Of a stretch of DNA of 20,461 nucleotides, positions 1 to 7,215 are shown piece by piece (position 1 is the stretch's first letter; every line of letters begins with the position of its first letter). The stretch is taken from assembly GCA_040414485.1 (NCBI GenBank), contig JBEDUK010000043.1, positions 1 to 20,461 of the forward strand. The letters are read 5' to 3'. A model generated the notes under the pieces. The model was not told where the DNA came from. It saw only the letters and a program-made list of their open reading frames with translations, and did not search any database. Made by a program: the position numbers and the translations under genes. This stretch comes from JBEDUK01 sp040414485. GTDB lineage: Bacteria; Actinomycetota; UBA4738.

Positions 1-625
1 GCAGGCCCGCGCCGACGACGGCCGTGGGCAGGTTGCGCTGGCCGGTCTCGTGGCACGCGCCCGCGATCCCGGCGAGGTCGCCACCCTCCAGGTCCTGCAT
101 CTCGTCGACGAACAGCACCATCCCGACATGGAGCTCCGCGGCGGCCTCGCCGATGTCGATGAACAGCTCGGTCAGGTCGGTCTCGAGGTCGCCCGTGTCT
201 GCCCGGCCGCGTTCGGGCTCCACATCGATGCCGACCGAGAACGTGCCGTCGGGCGCGGCGGTGAGCGAGAAGGACTTGAACACGCGGAGCGCCCGCTGGA
301 CGCGCGGATGCCCGCGGCCCTTGCCGAGGGCACCGCGCATTGCGCGATTGAGCGCCTGCGCGGCCAGGTGGCGGAACTTCGCGTCGGAGCGGGCCTCGAC
401 CTTGGCGACGATCCAGCCACGGCGTTCGGCCAGTCCCCGGAACTCGTTGATGAGGACCGTCTTTCCGACGCCCCGCAGGCCGGTGAGGATCAGCCCGCGC
501 TCCGGCAGGCGGCGTTCGAGGCGCTCCATGAGGATCTCGAACGCGCGGATCTCCTCCGTTCGACCGGCGAGCTCCGGCGGACGCTGTCCGGCGCCGGGCG
601 CGTACGGGTTGATGGCTGCATCCAT
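1..625 (-). CDS. AAA-type ATP-binding protein (3' part cut off by window edge)
   Basis: Reading leftwards from an ATG at 625 the frame stays open for 208 codons to the window edge, so the C-terminal part is missing. Residues 49-56 are a Walker A loop (GLRGVGKT). A Walker B strand (MVLFVDEMQDL) follows near residue 170, and 'GACHETGQRNLPTAVVGAGL' leads towards the sensor 1 region. The start 'NPYAPGAGQRPPELAGRTEE' is typical of stand-alone bacterial ATPases of the AAA_16/Orc1-Cdc6-like group, which usually exceed 350 residues. Partner and role are unknown; members of this group are found near DNA-binding or mobile functions and also as single genes. There is no clear ribosome binding site at 625. 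A TAGAGT box lies 9 nt upstream and repeats lie further up, so it may be regulated separately from the hydroxylase genes to its right. Family confidence is high, function low. Confidence 0.85.
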   Translation of the reverse strand, partial: MDAAINPYAPGAGQRPPELAGRTEEIRAFEILMERLERRLPERGLILTGLRGVGKTVLINEFRGLAERRGWIVAKVEARSDAKFRHLAAQALNRAMRGALGKGRGHPRVQRALRVFKSFSLTAAPDGTFSVGIDVEPERGRADTGDLETDLTELFIDIGEAAAELHVGMVLFVDEMQDLEGGDLAGIAGACHETGQRNLPTAVVGAGL

Positions 626-634
626 GGGTCTGTG

Positions 635-640
635 ACTCTA
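635..640 (-). promoter_or_regulatory. Putative -10 box of the ATPase gene
   Basis: On the minus strand TAGAGT lies 9 nt before the ATG at 625, with no Shine-Dalgarno sequence between. This fits a leaderless or near-leaderless start. No convincing -35 box is visible. Confidence 0.35.
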
Positions 641-655
641 TCAGGCCATATCAGG
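639..655. repeat. Short direct repeat TATCAGG x2 upstream of the ATPase
   Basis: TATCAGG occurs at 639-645 and 649-655, separated by CCA, a 10-bp period of about one helical turn. The repeat abuts or overlaps the putative -10 box, a suitable position for an operator. Confidence 0.5.
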
Positions 656-667
656 AACCGCGAGATA

Positions 668-690
668 CACCGATAGAATCACCGATAGAA
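668..690. repeat. Direct repeat CACCGATAGAA x2 (candidate operator)
   Basis: CACCGATAGAA is present twice without mismatch, at 668-678 and 680-690, with one base between. It lies 43-65 bp upstream of the ATPase start, at and above the expected -35 position. The GATAGA core also appears inverted at 637-642 beside the -10 box. Tandem 11-mers in a 120-bp gap suggest a protein-binding site; what binds is unknown. Confidence 0.5.
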
Positions 691-694
691 ACCG

Positions 695-722
695 GGCCTC
701 CACCCTCGTCCCAGGGTCGGCC
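695..722 (-). terminator. Weak hairpin downstream of coxM-like gene
   Basis: After the TAG stop at 746-748 the minus strand can fold GGCC-g-ACCCT-(6 nt)-AGGGT-gga-GGCC (722 to 695), followed by a short TTTC-containing tract. The stem is interrupted and the T-run is poor, so this is only a candidate end for the hydroxylase operon. Confidence 0.3.
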
Positions 723-745
723 AGCGACGGGCGATATACGGCCGG

Positions 746-1597
746 CTACTTGGCCAGAGCCTCCTCCAGCGCCCTTCGCGTCAAGACCCTGGCCAGGTGC
801 TGCCGAAACTCGCCGCTCGCGTTCGTGTCGCTCACCGGTTCGGTCCCCTCGGCTGCGTGCTCCGATGCCGCCGCCACGCTCTCGGCGGTCGCGGCGGCCC
901 CGGCAAGCACCGACTCCACGGCCGAGGCTCGCAGCGGGACCGCGCCCATGTTCGTCAGCGCCACCGACGCGCTCGACACCGTCCCGTCGTCCCGGTGCAC
1001 CAGCGCCGCGACCCCGACGATCGCCCAGTCGATGGCCCGCCGGTGGAACTTCTGATAGGACCACCCGGCAGATCCGGTCTTCGGAACTCGAACCGAGGTC
1101 AGGATGTCCTGGGGGCCGAGGTCGGTCTCGAAGATCCCCTTGAAGAAGTCCTTCGACGCTACCTCGCGTTCGCCGGCCGGGCCGCGGAGGACGAGGGTCG
1201 CATCCAGCGCCAGCAGCGTCGCGGGCGGGTCGGACGCGGGATCGCCGTGTGCCACGCACCCGCCGAGCGTTGCGCGATGCCGCACCTGCGGGTCGCCCAC
1301 CACGCTCGCGGTGTACGCCATCAGCGGCGATTCCGCGCGAAGGAGCGGATCCACCGCCACGTCGCACATCCGGGCGAGCGCGCCGATCTCGATGTGGTCG
1401 CCCCCGTCCCGGATGTATTCCAGGTCCGCGAGCCGGTCGATGTCCACCACCAGGGCCGGACGGGCGAACCGGAGCCGCATCAGCGGCAGGAGCGAGTGCC
1501 CGCCGGCGATCACCTTCGCGTCCTCGTTCGAGCCGAGCAGCGAGATCGCCTCGTCCACGGACCCTGCACGCGCGTATTCGAACGCTGCCGGGATCAC
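746..1597 (-). CDS. Molybdenum hydroxylase, FAD-binding medium subunit (CoxM/CutM family)
   Basis: This 283-residue protein is the FAD subunit of a xanthine dehydrogenase-type hydroxylase, which passes electrons from the 2Fe-2S subunit to the final acceptor. The PCMH-type FAD fold shows AGGHS at residues 31-35 and TLGGCVAHGDPASD at 110-123. The position usually Asn or Ser after TLGG is Cys here. 'SYQKFHRRAIDWAIVGVAA' marks the start of the C-terminal CO_deh_flav_C domain. The start is the GTG at 1597: a perfect AAGGAGG (1610 to 1604) lies 6 nt upstream, and GTG overlaps the large-subunit TGA as GTGA, giving translational coupling. An open frame extends upstream but lies inside the large subunit. 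Length is normal for the family (about 280-300). The electron acceptor and substrate cannot be read from the sequence. Confidence 0.93.
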   Translation of the reverse strand: MIPAAFEYARAGSVDEAISLLGSNEDAKVIAGGHSLLPLMRLRFARPALVVDIDRLADLEYIRDGGDHIEIGALARMCDVAVDPLLRAESPLMAYTASVVGDPQVRHRATLGGCVAHGDPASDPPATLLALDATLVLRGPAGEREVASKDFFKGIFETDLGPQDILTSVRVPKTGSAGWSYQKFHRRAIDWAIVGVAALVHRDDGTVSSASVALTNMGAVPLRASAVESVLAGAAATAESVAAASEHAAEGTEPVSDTNASGEFRQHLARVLTRRALEEALAK

Positions 1598-3972
1598 TGC
1601 TGGCCTCCTTCCGCCTGCCGAGCCTGCTGGATGGTTCGCCACACGTTCTCCGGGCTCGCCGGTCGTGGCACGTCGGTCACGCCGAACACCGACAGCGCGT
1701 CGATCACCGCGTTGATGACCGCTGGCGGAGAGGCGATCGTGCCCGTCTCCCCGACGCCCTTGAACCCCATCTCGTTCGTCGTCGACGCCGTCGTGTACCT
1801 GCCGATGGTGAGGCTGGGCAGCTCCGACGCGGCCGGTACCTCGTAGTTCGTCATCGACCCCGTCATCAGCGTGCCGTGCTCGTCGTAGACGGCCTCCTCA
1901 AACAGCGCCTCCGCGATCCCCTGGATCACACCGCCCTGCACCTGCCCGTCGACGATCTGCGGGTTCACCTGGACGCCGACGTCGTCGACCGCGACGTACT
2001 TCACGACCTCCACGCGGCCGGTGTCCGTGTCGACCTCCACCGCGCAGATGTGCGTGCCGTACGGCCAGACGAAGTTCTGCGCGTCGTAGACGGCGGTCGA
2101 ATCCAGCCCCGGCTCCATCCCGTCGGGGAGCGCGTGCGCGGTCCAGGCCGACCACGCGAGTGCGGGAATGGTCCGCGCCTGGTCCGGCGCGCCCTTCACC
2201 GAGAAGGTGCCCCCTTCGTAATCCAGGTCTTCCTCGGAGACCTCGAGCTCGTGCGCCGCGATCGTCCGGGCCTTGGCCACGACCTTTTCGGCCGCGCGGT
2301 GCACCGCGATCCCCCCGATGGCCAGGCTTCGGCTTCCGTACGTGTCCATGCCCAGGGGGGCGAGCTGCGTGTCGCCGGTGACCACCTCGACATCGTCGAT
2401 CGGGACGCCGAGGTCGTCGGCGACGATCTGGGCGAACGTGGTGGCGTGGCTCTGGCCGTGTGGCGTCGTGCCCGCCACCACCGTCACCTTCCCGGTGGCG
2501 CTGACGCGAACTGTCGCGGCCTCCCACCCGCCGGCCGCGTAGTTCAGCGCCTTGAGGATGCGGGAGGGTGCGAGGCCGCACATCTCGAGGTAGGTGGAGA
2601 ACCCGATCCCGAGCTGCTTCGAATCGCCGCGGTCGCGCCGGGCCTTCTGGTCCGCCAGCAGGTCGTCGTACCCGGCGAGTTCCAGCGCCTGGTCCAACAC
2701 CTCGTGGTAGTGCCCGGAGTCGATCGTCAGGCCCGCGGGCATGGAGAACGACGTGTCGGAGGACGGATGGAAGTTCCGCCGGCGGATCTCCACCGGCGAG
2801 ACGCCGACCTTGCGAGCCAGCGCGTCCATCGCCCGTTCGATCGCGTAGGTCGCCTCCGGACGGCCGGCACCGCGATACGCGTCGGTCGGCGTGGTGTTCG
2901 TGAACACGCCGGTGCACTCCAGCGAATACGAGTCGCCGCCGTAGCAGCCGCAGTAGACGAAGGCGCCGAGCAACGGCGTGCCGGGCGTGATGATCTGCAG
3001 GTAGGCGCCCATGTTCGCCCAGATCTTCACGCGGTAGGCCGTGATGTGCCCCTCGGCGTCGGCGGCGAGCTCCATCTCCTGGATCTGGTCGCGTCCGTGG
3101 TGCGTGGCGAGGTAGTTCTCCGAGCGCTCCTCGGTCCATTTCACCGGCTGCCCGAGCTTCTTCGCGACGAGCAGGGTCAGCGCCTCCTCGGCGTACACCT
3201 GCAGCTTGGCGCCGAACCCGCCGCCGACCTTGGGAGCGATCACCCGCAGCTTGGATTCGGCGATGCCGGTGGCGACCACCATCGCCACCTTGAGGATGTG
3301 CGGGATCTGCGTGGACGACCACATGGTGTACTCGCCCATCGCGGTGTTCGGCTGGACCAGGATCGCGCGCGGCTCCATCGCGTTCGGAATGGCCCGCTGG
3401 ATGACGTAGCGCTCCTTGATCGTGATCGGCGCCGAGGCGAACGCGGCATCGGCGTCGCCCGTCGAATGTTTCCAGGTGTACGAGGCGTTCGTTCCGGCGT
3501 CGTCGTGGACGAGCGGCGCGCCGTCGGCGAGCGCGGCCTCCATGTCGGTCACGACGGAAAGCGGCGTGTAGTCGACCACGACCGCGTCCGCGCCGTCCTT
3601 GGCGGCGGCGCGGGAGGTGGCGATCACGACCGCCACGCCGTCGCCCTGGTGCCGAACCTTGTCCTTGGTCAGCGGCCAGTGCGGCGGGTTCTTGATGTCC
3701 GGCGTGACCGCCCACGCCATCAGCAGCGGCCCCGCCCATTCGTCCGCCAGGTCCGCACCGGAGTAGGCCGCGACCACGCCGTCGACGGCGAGGGCGTGGG
3801 ACAGGTCGACGTTGTCGACCGTCGCGTGGGCGTGCGGGCTTCGAACCAACACCATGTGGAGCATGCCGGGCAGGGTGAGGTCGTCGGCGTACCGGGCCTG
3901 TCCGGTGATGAGCTCCGGGTCCTCCTTGCGCGGGACGTCGGAGCCGATGTACTTCGTTGCCGTCTGCGCCAT
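1594..3972 (-). CDS. Molybdenum hydroxylase, Mo-pterin large subunit (form II CoxL-like)
   Basis: The 792-residue catalytic subunit binds molybdopterin cytosine dinucleotide and hydroxylates its substrate with oxygen from water. Domain order is an Ald_Xan_dh_C-type N-terminal domain (about 20-135) followed by the Mo-binding region. VGGGFGAK is at 249-256, AYRGAGR at 365-371, and GVGE at 739-742 carries the family's catalytic Glu742. AYRGAGR is the form II signature; the AYxCSFR loop of true aerobic CO dehydrogenase (form I) is absent, so CO oxidation should not be assumed. The likely activity is oxidation of an aldehyde, purine or N-heterocycle. The ATG at 3972 has GAGGAGG 6 nt upstream, overlapping the stop of the small-subunit gene. 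Gene order is small-large-medium, and the stop overlaps the next start by 4 nt. Confidence 0.95.
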   Translation of the reverse strand: MAQTATKYIGSDVPRKEDPELITGQARYADDLTLPGMLHMVLVRSPHAHATVDNVDLSHALAVDGVVAAYSGADLADEWAGPLLMAWAVTPDIKNPPHWPLTKDKVRHQGDGVAVVIATSRAAAKDGADAVVVDYTPLSVVTDMEAALADGAPLVHDDAGTNASYTWKHSTGDADAAFASAPITIKERYVIQRAIPNAMEPRAILVQPNTAMGEYTMWSSTQIPHILKVAMVVATGIAESKLRVIAPKVGGGFGAKLQVYAEEALTLLVAKKLGQPVKWTEERSENYLATHHGRDQIQEMELAADAEGHITAYRVKIWANMGAYLQIITPGTPLLGAFVYCGCYGGDSYSLECTGVFTNTTPTDAYRGAGRPEATYAIERAMDALARKVGVSPVEIRRRNFHPSSDTSFSMPAGLTIDSGHYHEVLDQALELAGYDDLLADQKARRDRGDSKQLGIGFSTYLEMCGLAPSRILKALNYAAGGWEAATVRVSATGKVTVVAGTTPHGQSHATTFAQIVADDLGVPIDDVEVVTGDTQLAPLGMDTYGSRSLAIGGIAVHRAAEKVVAKARTIAAHELEVSEEDLDYEGGTFSVKGAPDQARTIPALAWSAWTAHALPDGMEPGLDSTAVYDAQNFVWPYGTHICAVEVDTDTGRVEVVKYVAVDDVGVQVNPQIVDGQVQGGVIQGIAEALFEEAVYDEHGTLMTGSMTNYEVPAASELPSLTIGRYTTASTTNEMGFKGVGETGTIASPPAVINAVIDALSVFGVTDVPRPASPENVWRTIQQARQAEGGQQ

Positions 3973-3983
3973 GGCCGGCCTCC

Positions 3984-4454
3984 TCAGCGCATCTCGCCCG
4001 CGGCGGCGAGGATCGACTTGACGATGTTCTGGTAGCCCGTGCAGCGGCAGAGGTTGCCCTCGAGGCCCAGGCGGACTTCGGCTTCGGTGAGGTCGCCCTC
4101 GTGCTCGCGGATCAGCGAGTCGGCGGCCATGATCATGCCCGGCGTGCAGTAGCCGCACTGCAGCCCGTGGTTCTCGTGGAAGGCCTTCTGCAGGGCGTGG
4201 AGCGTCCCATCCTCGGCCGCCATTCCCTCGATGGTGGTGAGCTCGCGGCCGTCGGCCTGCAGCGCGAGCATGGTGCACGACTTCACCGACCTCCCGTCGA
4301 CCAGCACCGTGCACGAGCCGCAGGTGCTGGTGTCGCACCCCACGTTCGTTCCGGTGAGGCCCGCCTGCTCGCGGATGAAGTACACCAGCAGGGTTCTGGG
4401 TTCGATGTCGGCCTCGTGCGTGGAGCCGTTGATCGTCATGGAGACGTGAGCCAC
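3984..4454 (-). CDS. Molybdenum hydroxylase, 2Fe-2S small subunit (CoxS family)
   Basis: The 156-residue electron-transfer subunit carries two 2Fe-2S clusters between the molybdenum site and FAD. The plant-ferredoxin-type cluster is bound by C40, C45, C48 and C60 (GCDTSTCGSC plus a later Cys). The second, in the helical Fer2_2 domain, is bound by C100, C103, C136 and C138 (QCGYC ... CRCTGYQ). All eight ligands are present and length is normal for the family. The start is GTG at 4454, with AGGAGG 5 nt upstream. It is first of three hydroxylase genes; the large subunit follows after 11 nt. There is no signal peptide or twin-arginine motif, so the enzyme is probably cytoplasmic. Confidence 0.95.
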   Translation of the reverse strand: MAHVSMTINGSTHEADIEPRTLLVYFIREQAGLTGTNVGCDTSTCGSCTVLVDGRSVKSCTMLALQADGRELTTIEGMAAEDGTLHALQKAFHENHGLQCGYCTPGMIMAADSLIREHEGDLTEAEVRLGLEGNLCRCTGYQNIVKSILAAAGEMR

Positions 4455-4490
4455 GCCACCCTCCTCTCACCAAGGGAGTCCAGAGGGCGA

Positions 4491-4496
4491 AGTGTA
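4491..4496 (-). promoter_or_regulatory. Putative -10 box for the hydroxylase operon
   Basis: In the 76-bp gap after the aminotransferase the minus strand reads TACACT, which would give a leader of about 30 nt containing the AGGAGG site of the small-subunit gene. The -35 region is unclear. TACACT also precedes the MoxR gene in this window. Confidence 0.4.
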
Positions 4497-4530
4497 TCCC
4501 GGGGCCGATTCGGGCGCGAAACGGAGCAGG

Positions 4531-5850
4531 TCAGACCGCGCGGAGCGACCGAATCGCGGCGGCGGTCTTCTCCACGCACTCGTCCAGTTCGTCATCCTGG
4601 ATGACGAACGGCGGCCCGAACATGACGAGGTCGCCGTCGCGGCCGTCGGCGCACCCGGTGGACGAGTACAGCAGCAGTCCATCGCCCTTCGCCGCCGCGA
4701 CGACGCGTTCCGTGACGCGGTCGCTCCGCGGAGATGCTTGCTTGGTCGCGCGATCCTCGACCAGCTCGACGGCGACCATCAGGCCGCTCCCGCGCACCTC
4801 TCCGACGCGCGGGTCGTCGGACAGGGATTCGCGAAGCGACTTCATCAGGCGCTCGCCCTTGTCCCGGCTGGCCTGCACCAGGGCCTCGTCCTTCAGGATC
4901 CTCAGGACCTCGCGGCCGACCGCGGCGCCGACCACGTTGTGCGAGTACGTGAAGCCGTGGACGAACCCACCGCCGTCCACGATCCGGTCGTGGACGGCGC
5001 CGCTCGCGACGGCCAGACCCAGCGGCCAGTAGCCCGACGACGCGCCCTTCGCGCAGACCAGGATGTCCGGGCGCACGTCCCAGTGATCGCACCCGAACCA
5101 GGTCCCGCTCCGGCCGAACCCGGTCATGACCTCGTCGGCGATCAGCAGGACACCGTGCCGCCGGCAGACCTCGGCGATGGCCGGCCAGTAGTCGTCGGGC
5201 GGAACGGCCGCGCCGAGCGCCGCGCCGGCGATCGGCTCGGCGATGAACGCGGCCACGTTCTCAGGGCCGTGCTCGAGGATCGTTCGCTCGAGTTGCCGGG
5301 CGTGCTCCTGTCCGCAGCCGGCGGGATGCGTCGGCCAGGGGCAGCGGTACTCGTACGCGGCGGGCACGTGGACGGCGCGGCCGAGCCAGGGCATGTAGGG
5401 GGCGCGAAGTGGCTCACGGCCGGAGGCGTCGAGCGCGCCCAGCGTGTTCCCGTGGTACGAGCCCCACCGGGCGATGACGGTGGAGCGCGACGGCTCCCCG
5501 TTCGCCACGTGATACGTCCTTGCCATCTTCAGCGCGGTCTCGACGGCCTCGCTTCCACCGCTCACGGGGTAGACGCGCGGATCGTCCATGGGCAGGAGCG
5601 GCGCGAGCTCGTTCGCGTAGGCCTCGAGCGCCTCGCTGGTGAACGCGGTCCCGTGGGCGAAGGCGACCGCAGCGCTCTGCTTCGCGATGACATCCGCGAT
5701 CTCGGTGCGGCCGTGGCCGACGCCGACGACGATCGCGCCGCCCGCCGCGTCCAGGTACCGCCGGCCGGCGCGGTCCCAGATGGCGGCGCCTTTGGCCCGC
5801 GCCGCCACCGGCAGGTCCCGTCCCGGCGCGCGCGAGAACACGTGGCTCAT
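4531..5850 (-). CDS. Class III PLP-dependent aminotransferase
   Basis: This 439-residue fold-type I enzyme should move an amino group between an omega-amino or amino compound and a keto acid using PLP. Family landmarks are VSGGSEAVETALKMAR at 96-111 (phosphate-binding region), IADEVMTGFGRSG at 237-249 with Asp239 for the pyridine nitrogen, and CAKGASSGYWPLG at 266-278 with Lys268 as the Schiff-base lysine. Length and motifs match intact members; the exact substrate (gamma-aminobutyrate, beta-alanine, diamines and others) is not readable. The ATG at 5850 overlaps the stop of the PIN-domain gene as ATGA, so translation is probably coupled to the toxin gene. A GGAG about 8 nt upstream gives modest ribosome binding. 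The hydroxylase genes follow after 76 bp, suggesting but not proving a shared pathway. Confidence 0.92.
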   Translation of the reverse strand: MSHVFSRAPGRDLPVAARAKGAAIWDRAGRRYLDAAGGAIVVGVGHGRTEIADVIAKQSAAVAFAHGTAFTSEALEAYANELAPLLPMDDPRVYPVSGGSEAVETALKMARTYHVANGEPSRSTVIARWGSYHGNTLGALDASGREPLRAPYMPWLGRAVHVPAAYEYRCPWPTHPAGCGQEHARQLERTILEHGPENVAAFIAEPIAGAALGAAVPPDDYWPAIAEVCRRHGVLLIADEVMTGFGRSGTWFGCDHWDVRPDILVCAKGASSGYWPLGLAVASGAVHDRIVDGGGFVHGFTYSHNVVGAAVGREVLRILKDEALVQASRDKGERLMKSLRESLSDDPRVGEVRGSGLMVAVELVEDRATKQASPRSDRVTERVVAAAKGDGLLLYSSTGCADGRDGDLVMFGPPFVIQDDELDECVEKTAAAIRSLRAV

Positions 5851-6245
5851 GACAGCAACTCCGTCGGCGTGACGACGAACCCGAGCCGCTGCGCACCCCG
5901 ACGCAGTCGCATGTCGAGCGTCACCAGCCTGCATCCGAGGAGGTCGGCCAGCGCCACGTACTCGGCGTCATAGGTTGTGTACCAGCCGAAGTCGTCCGCG
6001 ATCCGCCAGGCGCGGGCGCCGAGCTCCGGGTGCGATCTCGGCGTGACCGTGCCCAGATCGAGGCGTTCGAGGATGCCACTGGCCAGGACACGGCTGGCCG
6101 CGCCGCGCATCACCGCTTCATGGAGGCCCGATCGGACTTCGGCCCACATGAACGGGGGGGCGAAGAGGTCCGGGTCTCCAAGGTCCGCGAAGCCTTCGTC
6201 ACGCTGGCAGAGCGCGAGCGTGACGTTGGAGTCGACGACCAGCAT
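5847..6245 (-). CDS. PIN-domain ribonuclease toxin (VapC-like)
   Basis: This 132-residue protein has a PIN fold, expected to be a Mg2+-dependent RNase. The four acidic positions are D5 (VVDSN), E36 (WAEVRSG), D93 (TYDAEYVALA) and D111 (TLDMRL), so the active site looks intact. The ATG at 6245 shares one base with the antitoxin stop (TGATG); a TTG one codon upstream is less likely. Pairing with an immediately upstream small HTH gene is the standard toxin-antitoxin arrangement. Its own stop overlaps the aminotransferase ATG, which is unusual because it places a metabolic gene directly in the toxin's translational chain. RNA target is unknown; the assignment to PIN/VapC-like is firm, toxicity is inferred. 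Confidence 0.85.
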   Translation of the reverse strand: MLVVDSNVTLALCQRDEGFADLGDPDLFAPPFMWAEVRSGLHEAVMRGAASRVLASGILERLDLGTVTPRSHPELGARAWRIADDFGWYTTYDAEYVALADLLGCRLVTLDMRLRRGAQRLGFVVTPTELLS

Positions 6246-6493
6246 CAATGCTCCGTTCGAGCGCGGCGGATGATCCGTACCCAGTTCGGCATCGGCTCGC
6301 CGGTGGAGGTCTGTTCCCAGCCCGGCGGCAGGGGAGCCATGTCGTCGTCGCTCTCGACGGCATCGAGATCGTGTTCGTCGATCAGGTGCTGGGTGCCCAC
6401 CTTCGTCGAGCGGAGCTTGCCGGCACGGATCCAGCGGCGAACGGTTTCCGGGTCTCGTCCGACACGCTTGGCGGCTTCAGGCACGGTCAGCAC
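6245..6493 (-). CDS. HTH (excisionase/MerR-like) antitoxin
   Basis: This 82-residue protein starts with a helix-turn-helix of the HTH_17/excisionase type: LTVPEAAKRVGRDPETVRRW at 2-21, then IRAGKLRSTKVGTQHLID. A short acidic and Pro/Trp-rich tail (ESDDDMAPLPPGWEQ) would be the toxin-binding part. It should bind its own promoter and neutralise the PIN toxin downstream. The start is a GTG at 6493; there is no Shine-Dalgarno sequence, but a perfect palindrome lies 4 nt upstream and a TAGCAT box lies 9 nt upstream, which favours a short or absent leader. The stop overlaps the toxin start by one base. An excisionase of a lost element is possible, but the toxin overlap argues for an antitoxin. Confidence 0.8.
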   Translation of the reverse strand: MLTVPEAAKRVGRDPETVRRWIRAGKLRSTKVGTQHLIDEHDLDAVESDDDMAPLPPGWEQTSTGEPMPNWVRIIRRARTEH

Positions 6494-6497
6494 TGTA

Positions 6498-6512
6498 GTC
6501 GTATGCTACGAC
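6498..6512. promoter_or_regulatory. Palindromic operator of the toxin-antitoxin module
   Basis: GTCGTA-TGC-TACGAC is a perfect 6-bp inverted repeat with a 3-bp spacer, 4 bp before the antitoxin GTG. On the minus strand it contains the TAGCAT candidate -10 box, so a bound antitoxin dimer would block transcription. The stop codon of the upstream HAD gene (6506-6508) lies inside it. Confidence 0.6.
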
Positions 6513-7171
6513 ATTCGTGACGCCGGGAGCCGCGACAGAGCGTCCGGAAGGTCGTCGAGCGACTCGATGCGGAGCGCCGCCCGTGCGACGCCGGGGCGGG
6601 ACGCCTGGATCACGCCCCACGGACCTCGCCGGATGAACACGCTGACGAAGCCGGCGTCCGCCGCGGGGACCACGTCGTTGTCCACTCGGTCGCCCACGTG
6701 CGCGATCTGTCCAGGCGGGAGCCCGGCTTCCTCGGCCAGCCGGTCGAAGAACGCCCGCGAGGGCTTCTGCAGGCCCCACGACGCCGATGAGGCAACGAAC
6801 TCCACGGGGAGGTCCGCCTCCAGGAGTGCCGCCTCGGCGCGGGCGGGCTGGTTTCCGGCGACCGCCAAACGGTAGCCCGAGGCGCGAAGCGCTTCGAACG
6901 CAGGCCGGACGTCGGGATGGAGGTCCTGGATGCCGAACCGCCCGGGACCATCCGGGTCGTGTTCGGCCGCCTCGAGCGCGGCGGCCAGGTCGAATCCGGG
7001 CCGAACGACCTCGAAGACCTCCAGGTGGTCCCCGCCACGTTCGATCACGGCGCCGAGCGCGGCGAAGAACGTCAGCCTTGGGACCTCCAGCCGGTCCGCC
7101 CACGATCCCCAGACCTCGGTCTCGTCGACGAGCGTCTCACCCACGTCGAAACAGACCATCCGCACGACCAT
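6506..7171 (-). CDS. HAD-superfamily hydrolase
   Basis: This protein of about 221 residues has the haloacid dehalogenase fold and is probably a phosphatase-like hydrolase. Motif I is VCFDVGETLVDE with nucleophile Asp9. The usual acid/base Asp two residues later is Gly, a variant seen in part of the family. Motif II is weak (VAGNQP). Motif III Lys lies in GLQKPSRAFFDR and motif IV is HVGDRVDNDV. A cap region lies between motifs I and II. Three ATG starts are possible (7180, 7171, 7159). I chose 7171 because a TAAAGT box lies 10 nt upstream, as in other genes here without a ribosome binding site, and it leaves a normal N-terminus before motif I. The antitoxin gene follows after 12 nt. It is divergent from the MoxR gene. 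Substrate unknown. Confidence 0.83.
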   Translation of the reverse strand: MVVRMVCFDVGETLVDETEVWGSWADRLEVPRLTFFAALGAVIERGGDHLEVFEVVRPGFDLAAALEAAEHDPDGPGRFGIQDLHPDVRPAFEALRASGYRLAVAGNQPARAEAALLEADLPVEFVASSASWGLQKPSRAFFDRLAEEAGLPPGQIAHVGDRVDNDVVPAADAGFVSVFIRRGPWGVIQASRPGVARAALRIESLDDLPDALSRLPASRMS

Positions 7172-7181
7172 TTGGCGCATG

Positions 7182-7187
7182 ACTTTA
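7182..7187 (-). promoter_or_regulatory. Putative -10 box of the HAD gene
   Basis: TAAAGT on the minus strand, 10 nt before the ATG at 7171 and 1 nt before an alternative ATG at 7180. If used, it would exclude 7180 as the start. Confidence 0.3.
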
Positions 7188-7215
7188 CGAGTGCGGGGGA
7201 ACGTCCCGTGGAACG

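Noticed and set aside
1249..4035. A very long plus-strand open frame opposite the hydroxylase genes
   Set aside because: It is antisense to the complete coxL/coxM-like genes, has Arg/Pro/Gly/His-rich composition without motifs, and is an effect of high GC at third codon positions.
1594..4454. Annotation as carbon monoxide dehydrogenase (coxSLM)
   Set aside because: The large subunit has the form II AYRGAGR loop and lacks the AYxCSFR motif needed for the CO dehydrogenase active site.
6245..6493. Excisionase of an integrated element
   Set aside because: There is no integrase or attachment repeat nearby, and the 1-nt overlap with a PIN toxin fits an antitoxin better.
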